From CAVPKN01 sp963832835 (GTDB taxonomy: Bacteria; Chlamydiota; Chlamydiia; Chlamydiales; JAAKFR01): a DNA stretch of 64,000 nucleotides. This document shows positions 1-7,235 of this stretch, piece after piece. A program made the translations under genes and the position numbers. How positions within the stretch are numbered: position 1 is the stretch's first letter; the number at the start of each line of letters is the position of its first letter. The stretch covers positions 620,001 through 684,000 of the forward strand of contig CAWHVD010000001.1 in the NCBI GenBank assembly GCA_963832835.1, read 5' to 3'. The notes beneath the pieces were generated by a model that was not told where the DNA came from, searched no databases, and saw only the letters and a program-made list of their open reading frames with translations.

Positions 1-362
1 ACCGAGGTGGGATCTTTGGGGTCACAGCCTACTGCCTCTTCGTTGATCTGCTCTGTATTCGTGCTCTCTTCATAAACGTGCTCCTTAACCGAGCCGTCGT
101 AGACTGGAGTAAAAGTGTCCTCGCGGAAGGTCTTGGATATATTGAGCAAACCGGCTGTGGCGACGCTACCTGCCACCCATCCCAATCCACGCAGGATGCG
201 TTCGCCTGTTCCACCTACCTTGTTTTTTTCATAAGTGGTTTGCATGCACTCACGGCCTCGATAGATTATTTTTTTTGGGCTGCCTGCCTCAAAATCGCGA
301 TCCTTAAGCTCTATAGCTTTCGCTTCAGCACCGGAGAGCGTACGTAATGTATCTGCTGACAT
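1..362 (-). CDS. Unknown protein, N-terminal part, cut by the left window edge
   Basis: The minus strand is open from an ATG at 362 to the window edge, about 120 codons without a stop. A perfect AAGGAGGA ribosome site lies at 367-374, five bases from the start, so I regard this as a real gene although no family is recognised. The product begins MSADTLRTLSGAEAKAIELK and is polar. Around residues 58-75 there is a short Gly/Ala-rich, weakly hydrophobic stretch (RGLGWVAGSVATAGLLN), and an acidic part (EESTNTEQINEE) follows. No signal peptide is seen. A strong promoter with an overlapping palindrome lies just upstream (392-432). The C-terminus is outside the window. Confidence 0.7.
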   Translation of the reverse strand, partial: MSADTLRTLSGAEAKAIELKDRDFEAGSPKKIIYRGRECMQTTYEKNKVGGTGERILRGLGWVAGSVATAGLLNISKTFREDTFTPVYDGSVKEHVYEESTNTEQINEEAVGCDPKDPTS

Positions 363-391
363 GAGTTCCTCCTTAAATAAATAATACAAAC

Positions 392-420
392 ATTATAGCA
401 TTTTTATAATTAATACTCAA
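392..420 (-). promoter_or_regulatory. Sigma66/sigma70-type promoter for the gene at 1-362
   Basis: Read on the minus strand, TTGAGT (415-420) is followed after exactly 17 bases by a perfect TATAAT (392-397). Transcription would start near 385 and give a leader of about 20 bases containing the AAGGAGGA site. The surrounding 120 bases are very AT-rich. Confidence 0.6.
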
Positions 421-432
421 ATATTTGAGTAT
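413..432. promoter_or_regulatory. Perfect 20-bp palindrome, candidate operator
   Basis: ATACTCAAATATTTGAGTAT is a perfect two-fold symmetric sequence. It covers the -35 box (415-420) of the minus-strand promoter and lies between divergently oriented genes. The geometry fits a dimeric repressor site. The regulator is not identified. Confidence 0.45.
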
Positions 433-488
433 ATTATTATAATATTAATAATTATTTTAATAACTAAATATACTATTATTGAGAAATG

Positions 489-553
489 TATAACTATCCA
501 TGAGCTAGCTTGTCAAGGTGGGAGTGGATAGTCAGCACGGAGAGGGATAGTTA
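489..553 (-). repeat. Repeat B copy 1 (short, inverted)
   Basis: On the minus strand this reads gactatccactcccacctt then gacaagctagc, matching the core of the repeat B family seen at 7159, 34108, 35608 and 41631. It is shorter than the others and is bracketed by ...ATAGTTA / TAACTAT... arms. It ends just upstream of the lipoprotein start at 557. Confidence 0.5.
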
Positions 554-556
554 CAA

Positions 557-787
557 ATGATGCGATACCGAGCCCATATACTCATATCTCCGGCGCTCTT
601 ATTACTGGCAACCCTAGTAGGCAGCTGTGGCCCAGTGCGGCCCTATCAACAGCTCTATATTCTTGCTGAAGAGGCTAGGATAAAAAGTGAGATTGACGCT
701 ACGTCTTGTCAGATTCCTGAGCCATCAATGGCGAGCAGCTCTGAGGTTGTGCCCCCCGCTTTCCCCACAATTCCTTTAGAAGAGTGA
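557..787 (+). CDS. Small putative lipoprotein, function unknown
   Basis: The 76-residue product begins with a basic n-region (MMRYRAH), a hydrophobic core (ILISPALLLLATLVG) and a lipobox-like VGS-C ending at Cys24. This predicts a lipid-modified envelope protein with a short, proline- and acid-rich mature part. GGAGAGGG at about 539-546 is a good ribosome site. The last 89 bases overlap the 3' end of gltX on the opposite strand. Small lipoproteins of this kind cannot be assigned to a family by eye. The alternative is a chance frame, but signal, lipobox and ribosome site together argue for a gene. Confidence 0.5.
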   Translation: MMRYRAHILISPALLLLATLVGSCGPVRPYQQLYILAEEARIKSEIDATSCQIPEPSMASSSEVVPPAFPTIPLEE

Positions 788-2225
788 CCTTCTTATTCGA
801 AAGCCCTCCCAGGAAGTGGATGGCGTTGAGCAAGCGGGCGCGAGTACGGTCCTTACCTAGCAGGGCAGCAGAGTCAAATAGGGGAGGGCCCTGCCTTTTT
901 CCGGTGATGGTCACATAAAGAAGAGGAATGACGACTTTTTTGTGATGGATATTAAAAACACCCGCGATTTCGTGGGAGGTGGCTGCAAAGGCAGCACTGC
1001 CCCAGTCCTCTTTTTCTTCAAGAGACCAAATCACTGTCTGTAGCAGACAAGCGGCTTGATCAGGAGTGATTCGTCTGGGAGTGAGAAGTTCTTGAGTATA
1101 TTCTAAGTGGTTTACAAAGAAGAAGTAGCACAGTTCCATGAACTCGCCAAAGGTCTTGATGCGGGTGTGACAAAGGGGCATCAAAGAGTTCATAAAGCTG
1201 TCCGAGAAGCCCCAATCTTTGATTCGATCCCAGAGTTTATTCTCAGGGATATGATTGATAAGGTACTGCTGATTGAGCCAATCGAGCTTGGAGGTATCAA
1301 AAATTGCTCCTGATGTCCCGATTCTTTTGGGGTCAAATTCTTTGATCACCTCACCTAAAGTATAGATTTCGACGTCCCCGGGTATACTATAGCCCATGAG
1401 GGTCAAGAAATTTAAGAAAGCTTCGGGTAAATAGCCAGAATCGCGATAGTAAAAGATGGATGTAGGGTTGCGCCGTTTAGAGAGTTTTTTTCCGTCTGTG
1501 CCCAGTAGCAAAGGCATGTGGTAAAACTCGGGGGGAGTCCATCCAAAAGCTTCATAGAGCTGAATGTGCTTAGGCGTCGAGCTAATCCATTCGTCACCAC
1601 GAATGACATGGCTAATGTTCATGAGATGATCGTCTACAACGTTAGCTAAGTGATAGGTAGGGAAACCATCCGATTTGAGCAAGACCTGATCATCGATATC
1701 AGCCCAAGGGAATGAAATGCGCCCTTTAATAGCATCTTCGAAGACGCATTCTCCTGTGAGTGGAACTTTCAGGCGGATCGTGAAGGGTTGGCCGGCCTCT
1801 TCGCGGGTCTTGATTTCTTCGGGGCTTAAATTCCTGTAGCGTCTGTCATATCCCCCTTTCCCACCTAATTGACGCATTTCTGCCAATTCTTGCGCAGTTG
1901 CAAAACATTTATAGGCTTGGCCTTTGTCTAGCAGTTCTTCGGCGTGCTTTTTATAAATTTCACTCCGCTCAGACTGTCTGTAAGGGGCGCAGGGGCCTCC
2001 CACATCAGGTCCTTCATCCCAAGAGATGCCACACCATTTTAACGCTTCAAAGATGCTTGTTTCATACTCAGGGCGGCTGCGCGTGCGGTCCGTATCCTCA
2101 ATACGCAGGATAAATGTGCCGCCAAAACGGCGGGCAAAAATCAGATTAAAGAGGGCCATATAGGCAGTTCCCACATGGGGATCGCCTGTAGGAGAGGGAG
2201 CGATACGGACACGAACTTTTTGCAT
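699..2225 (-). CDS. gltX: Glutamyl-tRNA synthetase
   Basis: A class I aminoacyl-tRNA synthetase that charges tRNA-Glu. If, as in known chlamydiae, GatCAB is used, it may also serve tRNA-Gln. The HIGH-type signature reads PSPTGDPHVGTAYMALF near residue 10, and the KMSKS-type loop reads GKKLSKRRNPTS near residue 250. The length of 508 residues is normal for the bacterial enzyme, and the C-terminal helical anticodon-binding part is present. It is the last gene of a minus-strand pair with tsp (16-base gap). In C. trachomatis gltX lies next to omcA and euo; here tsp lies between gltX and euo, and the omc genes are 28 kb away. The C-terminal tail overlaps the opposite-strand lipoprotein gene by 89 bases. 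Confidence 0.95.
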   Translation of the reverse strand: MQKVRVRIAPSPTGDPHVGTAYMALFNLIFARRFGGTFILRIEDTDRTRSRPEYETSIFEALKWCGISWDEGPDVGGPCAPYRQSERSEIYKKHAEELLDKGQAYKCFATAQELAEMRQLGGKGGYDRRYRNLSPEEIKTREEAGQPFTIRLKVPLTGECVFEDAIKGRISFPWADIDDQVLLKSDGFPTYHLANVVDDHLMNISHVIRGDEWISSTPKHIQLYEAFGWTPPEFYHMPLLLGTDGKKLSKRRNPTSIFYYRDSGYLPEAFLNFLTLMGYSIPGDVEIYTLGEVIKEFDPKRIGTSGAIFDTSKLDWLNQQYLINHIPENKLWDRIKDWGFSDSFMNSLMPLCHTRIKTFGEFMELCYFFFVNHLEYTQELLTPRRITPDQAACLLQTVIWSLEEKEDWGSAAFAATSHEIAGVFNIHHKKVVIPLLYVTITGKRQGPPLFDSAALLGKDRTRARLLNAIHFLGGLSNKKVTLLKELWGKRGAQPQSCSPLMAQESDKT

Positions 2226-2241
2226 GGCAAGGAGTATATTC

Positions 2242-4152
2242 CTATTTCAGTAGAAGAATCAAGTCTTTCATAATATTGACCGTTTCGTGCAGTTGTGGGT
2301 CAAATTTAGCGAATAATTCAACCTGTTCCATTTTAATATCCTCTTCTTTGAGCTGGGTCAGAAAGCTTTGATAAAAACTTTCATGCTCAATACGTATCTT
2401 TGAATTGTTACGTAAAAGAGACAAATGGCGGATGTAGCTCTTAAGCTTTGGCTGGAGATTGAAACGGTACAGCCAACTAATCTGATCTCTTTGATGCGGT
2501 GGAACGTCTGAGAGGTCATCATTGAAATTTTCAGAAATGGAATCATTTTCAAGAGGATTTTTTGCATGCTTCTCACCAATTTCAGCCTCTGAGTAAAACC
2601 CGGGTACAATAATATCTGGAACGACACCTATCAACTGGGGACTTTTACCTGAGACAGTGTAGTATTTACCACGGGTTACTTTGAACTCGCCTTTGGGATT
2701 CACTCGGCCGTTATGATCGGAATCTAGAGTGAAGGTCTGGAAAGTCCCCTTGCCATAGGTATGCTCATCGCCTACAACGATGGCTCTTCCATAGTCTTGG
2801 AGGGTTTGGGCAACAATCTCTGAGGCCGATGCACTGGCCTTGCTGGTCAGTACGATCAGCGGACCATCAAACGCCGTGCGACTGTCGATATCACGTAAAT
2901 GCTCAATGGAACCATGATTATCCTTAATCGAGCAGACAATTCCCTTGGTGATGAAAAGCCCGGTTACTGCAACTGCCTGGGGAAGCACTCCTCCAGCATT
3001 GAGGCGTAGATCTAAGAGAATTCCTCGGATGATGTGTTCATTTTGGATTTTGCTGATCTCTTCGAATAAGTCGGAAGCCGAGGAATGTGAGGGATCTTGG
3101 TAAAAGGAATGAAGGGCAATATGGGCAATGACCCCATCACCAAAAGGGATCACTTTCGATTCGATCCGGGCTTCTTTAATCACAACCTCCCCGCGGATAA
3201 TTGTAATTTCGAGCTTTTCTTCACTTTCCGCAATAGGGCGCAGCACTGTAAGTGAGACTAGGCTGCCCTCTTCACCACGGATGAGCTCAACGGCCTCTGT
3301 AATCTCAAGGCCTACAACCGGCTCGCCGTTGATTGCAATGATTCTATCGTTAGCTTTTAGGCCGGTCCCTCGACTTGCGGGTCCTCCCTCTATGATTTTG
3401 ACTACAGTGAATCCGTTCAAATCGTCTCTTAACTGCGCACCGATTCCAAAAAGACGCTGTTGGAGTTGGATCATGAATTGAGAGGCTTCCCAAGGCGTAA
3501 AATACGCGGTGTGCGCGTCAAACGAGGCTGCACAGGCTTTTAGAACCAGAGATAAAACAAATCGCTCGCGGTCCACGTTATTGTGGGTAGCGATCTCTTC
3601 TTCACGCGAGGATCTGTTTTTGGCAATCCTGCGTAGAGTCTTTTCCTTACCTTGTTCGTCAAGTTTATCTGCAGCGGCCCGTTGGAGTGATTTGATCTTT
3701 AAAAGCCGGCTGCCCAGTTCTTCTTCGGAGCTTGCCCAGTCCATCTCTTTGAATTCGGTGACAGAAATATTTTCCGGTAAAGCGGCATTAATCTGTTTAT
3801 TTTCAAGATCCTGCCTTCTGGCAACTGCCAAGACCATTAGGCTGTGGATTTGGTTAAAATGGGAAAAATCGCCTTTGCTCATAGCAGAGCAGATTGCAGA
3901 GTTTAGTTCCTCACTGGGCTCAATCCACCCTTGTACTTCACTTTTTAGAAGATAAGTTTTGGTAGGGTCGAGCTCGTCAAGATAATGCTCTAGAGCTCTT
4001 TTGATCATAGGCGCGTTGAGCTGTTTACAAGCTACATGTGCCTCCATCATCGTATGGAGTGTTTCGAGTACGTCCTGAGGGGTAATCTCAGGTAACTTGG
4101 CTCCATAAAGGGTTCCATAGAGGATAAGAAACAGTGAGAAAAATCTGCGCAT
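2242..4152 (-). CDS. tsp: Tail-specific protease (Tsp/Prc, peptidase S41), paralogue 1
   Basis: Exported serine protease of the C-terminal processing family. An N-terminal signal peptide (MRRFFSLFLILYGTLYGA) is followed by a helical region, a PDZ domain (around LFGIGAQLRDD to LIRGEEGSLVSLTV) and the S41 catalytic domain. From the motifs SKASASASEIVAQ and TYGKGTFQ the Ser/Lys/Gln triad should be S442, K468 and Q472, with the spacing of chlamydial CT441. I chose the second ATG of a pair (4152), because GAGG lies five bases upstream and it gives a proper signal peptide; an upstream ATG at 4179 also exists. It sits 16 bases upstream of gltX, likely in one operon. A second, divergent copy lies at 45855-47837. 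Confidence 0.9.
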   Translation of the reverse strand: MRRFFSLFLILYGTLYGAKLPEITPQDVLETLHTMMEAHVACKQLNAPMIKRALEHYLDELDPTKTYLLKSEVQGWIEPSEELNSAICSAMSKGDFSHFNQIHSLMVLAVARRQDLENKQINAALPENISVTEFKEMDWASSEEELGSRLLKIKSLQRAAADKLDEQGKEKTLRRIAKNRSSREEEIATHNNVDRERFVLSLVLKACAASFDAHTAYFTPWEASQFMIQLQQRLFGIGAQLRDDLNGFTVVKIIEGGPASRGTGLKANDRIIAINGEPVVGLEITEAVELIRGEEGSLVSLTVLRPIAESEEKLEITIIRGEVVIKEARIESKVIPFGDGVIAHIALHSFYQDPSHSSASDLFEEISKIQNEHIIRGILLDLRLNAGGVLPQAVAVTGLFITKGIVCSIKDNHGSIEHLRDIDSRTAFDGPLIVLTSKASASASEIVAQTLQDYGRAIVVGDEHTYGKGTFQTFTLDSDHNGRVNPKGEFKVTRGKYYTVSGKSPQLIGVVPDIIVPGFYSEAEIGEKHAKNPLENDSISENFNDDLSDVPPHQRDQISWLYRFNLQPKLKSYIRHLSLLRNNSKIRIEHESFYQSFLTQLKEEDIKMEQVELFAKFDPQLHETVNIMKDLILLLK

Positions 4153-4605
4153 CATTTCCTCATCATTGTCGTTCATCACTTTTTACGCCAGGGTTTATCC
4201 CTAAGTGAACCACTTCGAGTGTAATTGGCAATCTTCCTAATTGTCATGAGGTTAAGAAAGTATTAAGAAATAATAAAAAGATGAAAAACTTTAAAAATTG
4301 ATTGATTTGAATTAGAAACTTAATGAAAATGTTACTCAAAAATTGGTTTTCTGTAGGGATAACACAAAAAGTTCACGAGATATGAGGGTAAAAAGTCTTT
4401 ACAGAACATAAAAAAATTCTTGATCGATAATTTAATATAAGGGATAATAATTACTTAAAGAGCAGAAAGATAGGGGATTATATCCTTTTAGGCTTTAAGC
4501 AAGTTAATCGAGGCGTTTACGAAAAATGGATCCAGCGACACTGTCGCCTCAAAGGCAAGAACAAATTAGAGATGAATAAACTAAAAAACCTTAGGGGGTT
4601 ATAAA
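4153..4605. other. Intergenic region between divergent tsp and euo
   Basis: About 450 AT-rich bases without a coding frame. They hold the euo promoter (4420-4448) and a roughly 150-base euo leader. No repeat of the A or B families was found here. The tsp promoter must also lie here, but I could not assign a convincing box pair. Confidence 0.5.
4420..4448 (+). promoter_or_regulatory. Putative sigma66 promoter of euo
   Basis: TTGATC (4420-4425), a 17-base spacer and GATAAT (4443-4448) make a good housekeeping-type promoter. Start would be near 4455, leaving a leader of about 150 bases before the ATG at 4606. EUO is an early gene in Chlamydia, which suits a strong vegetative promoter. Confidence 0.45.
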
Positions 4606-5070
4606 ATGAAAGACAACAAAGAAGAAATGCAGCGTGGTGGAGCGCCAATGCCTTTTGAGTCGCAAGGTGCGGATGATCGAAAAGTGGTTTCGATCACAGA
4701 AGCTGCGAAGATTAATAAGGTAACACGCCAAGCAATCTATGTCGCAATTAAGCAGAAAAAGCTCAAAGCGACAAAGAAAACGCGTTGGGAAATCGACATT
4801 AAAGATCTCGAGGAATATCGCAATAACAAATATTCCCGCACGAAATCTATGTTCGGTGGAGAACTACTGTTTGATAACAACAAAGGGTATTTCTCTGTTA
4901 ATCAAGTGGCGAGATTACTGGGTGTTCCGGCGCAAAAAATCTATTATGCGACACGCACCGGGATGATCAAAGGCTCACGTAAAGGGGCCGCTTGGGTGAT
5001 TCATTCGGATGAAGTGAAGCGCTACCAAGAAGATTATCTCAGCAAGAAAGTGGTTACACAAGCCAGCTAA
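4606..5070 (+). CDS. euo: EUO, chlamydial DNA-binding regulator
   Basis: EUO is the early-expressed chlamydial repressor that holds back late genes (including omcAB in Chlamydia) until reticulate bodies convert to elementary bodies. The 154-residue product contains two excisionase/MerR-like winged-helix units: SITEAAKINKVTRQAIYVAIKQKKLKATKK-type near residues 30-60, and SVNQVARLLGVPAQKIYYATRTGMIKG-type near 98-130 ending in AAWVIHSDEVKRY. It is shorter than C. trachomatis EUO (about 180 residues). A TTAGGGGG ribosome site precedes the ATG and a strong terminator follows. It is a single-gene unit. In C. trachomatis gltX, euo and recJ are neighbours, and the same three occur here with insertions between them. 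Confidence 0.88.
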   Translation: MKDNKEEMQRGGAPMPFESQGADDRKVVSITEAAKINKVTRQAIYVAIKQKKLKATKKTRWEIDIKDLEEYRNNKYSRTKSMFGGELLFDNNKGYFSVNQVARLLGVPAQKIYYATRTGMIKGSRKGAAWVIHSDEVKRYQEDYLSKKVVTQAS

Positions 5071-5106
5071 TCTTGAGCCTAGGCTTTTGACCTATGGAAA
5101 AAAAAG

Positions 5107-5135
5107 CGCACACCTCTGGTTGTGCGTTTTTTTTT
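5107..5135 (+). terminator. Rho-independent terminator of euo
   Basis: A six-base-pair stem, CGCACA / TGTGCG with an eight-base loop, is followed directly by nine T residues, 37 bases after the euo stop codon. Confidence 0.85.
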
Positions 5136-5230
5136 GCACTCATCTCCCGCTTTCATTTCTTCAACAAAATTTGCAACTGGCCCTTTAAGCTTTACTTTCT
5201 TAACATCTTCTTCCTGAATGGAGGTACTGG

Positions 5231-6352
5231 ATGCGAAAATGGATAGGGATGGCATTATGTGGGATAAGCTTGATGGGCAACTTGATTGCAAGCGAACGAA
5301 GAGTTTTCGCCTACCCTTTTCCTATCACACAGATGGAAATGAGAGGTGCCATCTTTTTTCCTGAAGATGAAAATGCACCTGCTGACCTGGAGGTAACAGG
5401 GCAAGCGTTGCATGATGAAATTGTCCGTAAATCCAAAACTTTAAACCAAAAGATTAGAGAGAAAATATTCGGTCAGGATGAGGCTGTTAGGGAGACCACA
5501 AATGCAATTGTCCGTTACGCTGCAGGTGTAAATGATACGACATCCCCAATCGCTTCACTTTTGTATTGCGGCCCATCTGGTGTGGGTAAAACCGAGCTTG
5601 CAAAACAATTGTGTTTAGAGCTTTACGGCAAGCAGAGTCACTTTATCCGCATCAACATGTCGGAGTATGTTGAGGCTCATTCAATTACCCGGTTAATTGG
5701 CTCTCCCCCAGGTTATATTGGCTACGACACAGGTGGAGCTCTCACGAACCGTCTCCTTCAAAATCCCTATTCAGTCGTTCTTTTGGATGAAGTAGAAAAA
5801 GCTCATCCTAAGGTGCTCAAACTCTTCATGCATGTTTTTGATGCAGGGTATTTGACATCTGCACAAGGCCAAGACGTCGATTGCCGTCATGCGATCTTTA
5901 TTCTGACATCCAACATTGCTGCATCGGAGATTGCTGATTTATTTGCAGTAGGGTTGACCCATCATGAGATCTTAGAAAGTTTGCAGCCTTATTTAATGGA
6001 TATCCTCTCTCCAGAAATGTATAACCGTTTAGATTGCATGGTTTTTGCTCCATTGAGTGATAAAATCTTTGAACAACTGGTCCGCAAAATCCTTGGAGAA
6101 CTAAAGTCTCGGATCTTAAAATCGAAGGGAATTGAGGTCTTTTTTGATGAAAGCCTAGTTAACTATCTCAAAATCTATACGATCGATCCCAAACTAGGTG
6201 CTCGCCCCCTCAAACGCATTGTGGAAAAAAAGCTTACCACAGTGATTGCACACGCAATTATCGATAGTGATTGTAGCTCAGGTGACTGCGTTTTATGTTC
6301 TTATGCCGATGGAAATGTATGCCTCGAGGTTGTCCTCACTTCCCTGGATTAA
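5231..6352 (+). CDS. Stand-alone ClpB/ClpC-type AAA+ (D2-like) ATPase with an N-terminal signal-like segment
   Basis: The 373-residue product has a single Clp-family AAA+ module: KIFGQDEAV box, Walker A GPSGVGKT (114-121), the substrate pore loop GSPPGYIGYDTGG (158-169), Walker B VVLLDEVEKAH (from 182), a TSNIA sensor-1 region, and a C-terminal small domain with sensor-2 GARPLKR. ClpB and ClpC carry two such modules plus an N domain; here everything before D2 is replaced by about 70 residues beginning MRKWIGMALCGISLMGNLIA, which looks like a signal peptide or membrane anchor. GGAGGT six bases before the ATG fixes the start. It overlaps the convergent HAD gene by 17 bases. An ATPase cannot work in an ATP-free periplasm, so membrane anchoring facing the cytoplasm, or secretion to the host, should be considered. 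Confidence 0.8.
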   Translation: MRKWIGMALCGISLMGNLIASERRVFAYPFPITQMEMRGAIFFPEDENAPADLEVTGQALHDEIVRKSKTLNQKIREKIFGQDEAVRETTNAIVRYAAGVNDTTSPIASLLYCGPSGVGKTELAKQLCLELYGKQSHFIRINMSEYVEAHSITRLIGSPPGYIGYDTGGALTNRLLQNPYSVVLLDEVEKAHPKVLKLFMHVFDAGYLTSAQGQDVDCRHAIFILTSNIAASEIADLFAVGLTHHEILESLQPYLMDILSPEMYNRLDCMVFAPLSDKIFEQLVRKILGELKSRILKSKGIEVFFDESLVNYLKIYTIDPKLGARPLKRIVEKKLTTVIAHAIIDSDCSSGDCVLCSYADGNVCLEVVLTSLD

Positions 6353-7019
6353 GTATACATTGTTGGAGTGCACACGAGAGCTCATAACAAGTTGGGAGTA
6401 GCGGCTTGCCATGGACTGCGACTTGGTCCCGATACCAATTGAAGCCAGCATGGCTACCACCCACGAACATCAACACTTGCATTCCGGCAGCTATAGCAGC
6501 ATGGGCTCCCGCAGAACTATCTTCTACCACAATACAATTTTCGGGCTTAACCCCCATTTCCTGAGCTGCGAACAAAAATAGATCCGGAGCTGGCTTAGCC
6601 TTTGGGACCTGCTGGGAAGTAAAGATGGATCTATCGGTGAAGTATTTAAGTTGCTTTGTGAATTGAAGGCAGTGGATGACGTTGCAGCGAGAGCTATTTG
6701 AAGCCACGCATCGAGGAATTTCAAGATGATCCAGAATCTCTAGAGTGGGCTCTAGTAAAGGACTCAGTTCAGTTTCATAAGCTTTCAGAAGGCTGGGCTG
6801 CTGTAGAACCCAAAAGTCTGCAGGGATATCAACTCCCGATTCTTCCATGATGATTTGACGGCAGTGATGTTCATTGACACCTGTGAATCTTCTGATGCAT
6901 TCCTCTACTGAGATCTGGTAACCGTAAATTGCAAGAACTTCGGCAAAAAACCTGCAAGAAAGAAATTCGCTGTCAACCAAGACGCCGTCACAATCAAAGA
7001 TAACAAGTTTTTCCAACAT
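6336..7019 (-). CDS. HAD-superfamily phosphatase/phosphoglucomutase-like hydrolase
   Basis: The product has the HAD motif I FDCDGVLVDSE at its N-terminus, motif II around CVASNSS, a motif III lysine in KAKPAPDLFLFAAQEMG, and motif IV VVEDSSAGAHAAIAAGM. This is the beta-phosphoglucomutase/YniC-like subfamily with an alpha-helical cap, acting on small phosphorylated sugars or metabolites. I start it at the ATG at 7019, two to three residues before the first beta strand; an upstream ATG at 7127 would add 36 unrelated residues. Length is 227 residues. Substrate cannot be told from sequence. The 3' end overlaps the convergent AAA+ gene by 17 bases. Confidence 0.85.
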   Translation of the reverse strand: MLEKLVIFDCDGVLVDSEFLSCRFFAEVLAIYGYQISVEECIRRFTGVNEHHCRQIIMEESGVDIPADFWVLQQPSLLKAYETELSPLLEPTLEILDHLEIPRCVASNSSRCNVIHCLQFTKQLKYFTDRSIFTSQQVPKAKPAPDLFLFAAQEMGVKPENCIVVEDSSAGAHAAIAAGMQVLMFVGGSHAGFNWYRDQVAVHGKPLLPTCYELSCALQQCILNPGK

Positions 7020-7158
7020 GTATGTCTGCTCCGCATTTATTCGTGGTTTGGATGAGGACATCCGAGGCATTCGGCTCCAAAAATGTACAAAGTAGAGATA
7101 CAATACTCCAAATGGAAATTGATTCATTCTAGAAATTAAAATAAACTACGAATATGGG

Positions 7159-7227
7159 TGACTATCCTCTCCCACCTTGACAAAGAGTGCCTTTCATAGG
7201 CATTCTGGCAGCTCGTGAATAGTCACG
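7159..7227 (+). repeat. Repeat B copy 2, upstream of sulP
   Basis: Begins GTGACTATCC, contains cccaccttgacaa and ends GCTCGTGAATAGTCACG, so GTGACTAT / ATAGTCAC form short terminal inverted repeats. It covers a possible GTG start (7215) of the sulP frame, which is one reason for preferring the ATG at 7236. Confidence 0.6.
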
Positions 7228-7235
7228 AGAATTGT

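Noticed and set aside
3128..3955. Plus-strand frames of 117 and 148 residues opposite tsp
   Set aside because: Antisense shadows of a well-supported protease gene, without signals or motifs.
7215..7235. GTG start for the SulP transporter
   Set aside because: The codon lies inside repeat B copy 2; the ATG at 7236 is closer to the usual SulP N-terminus.
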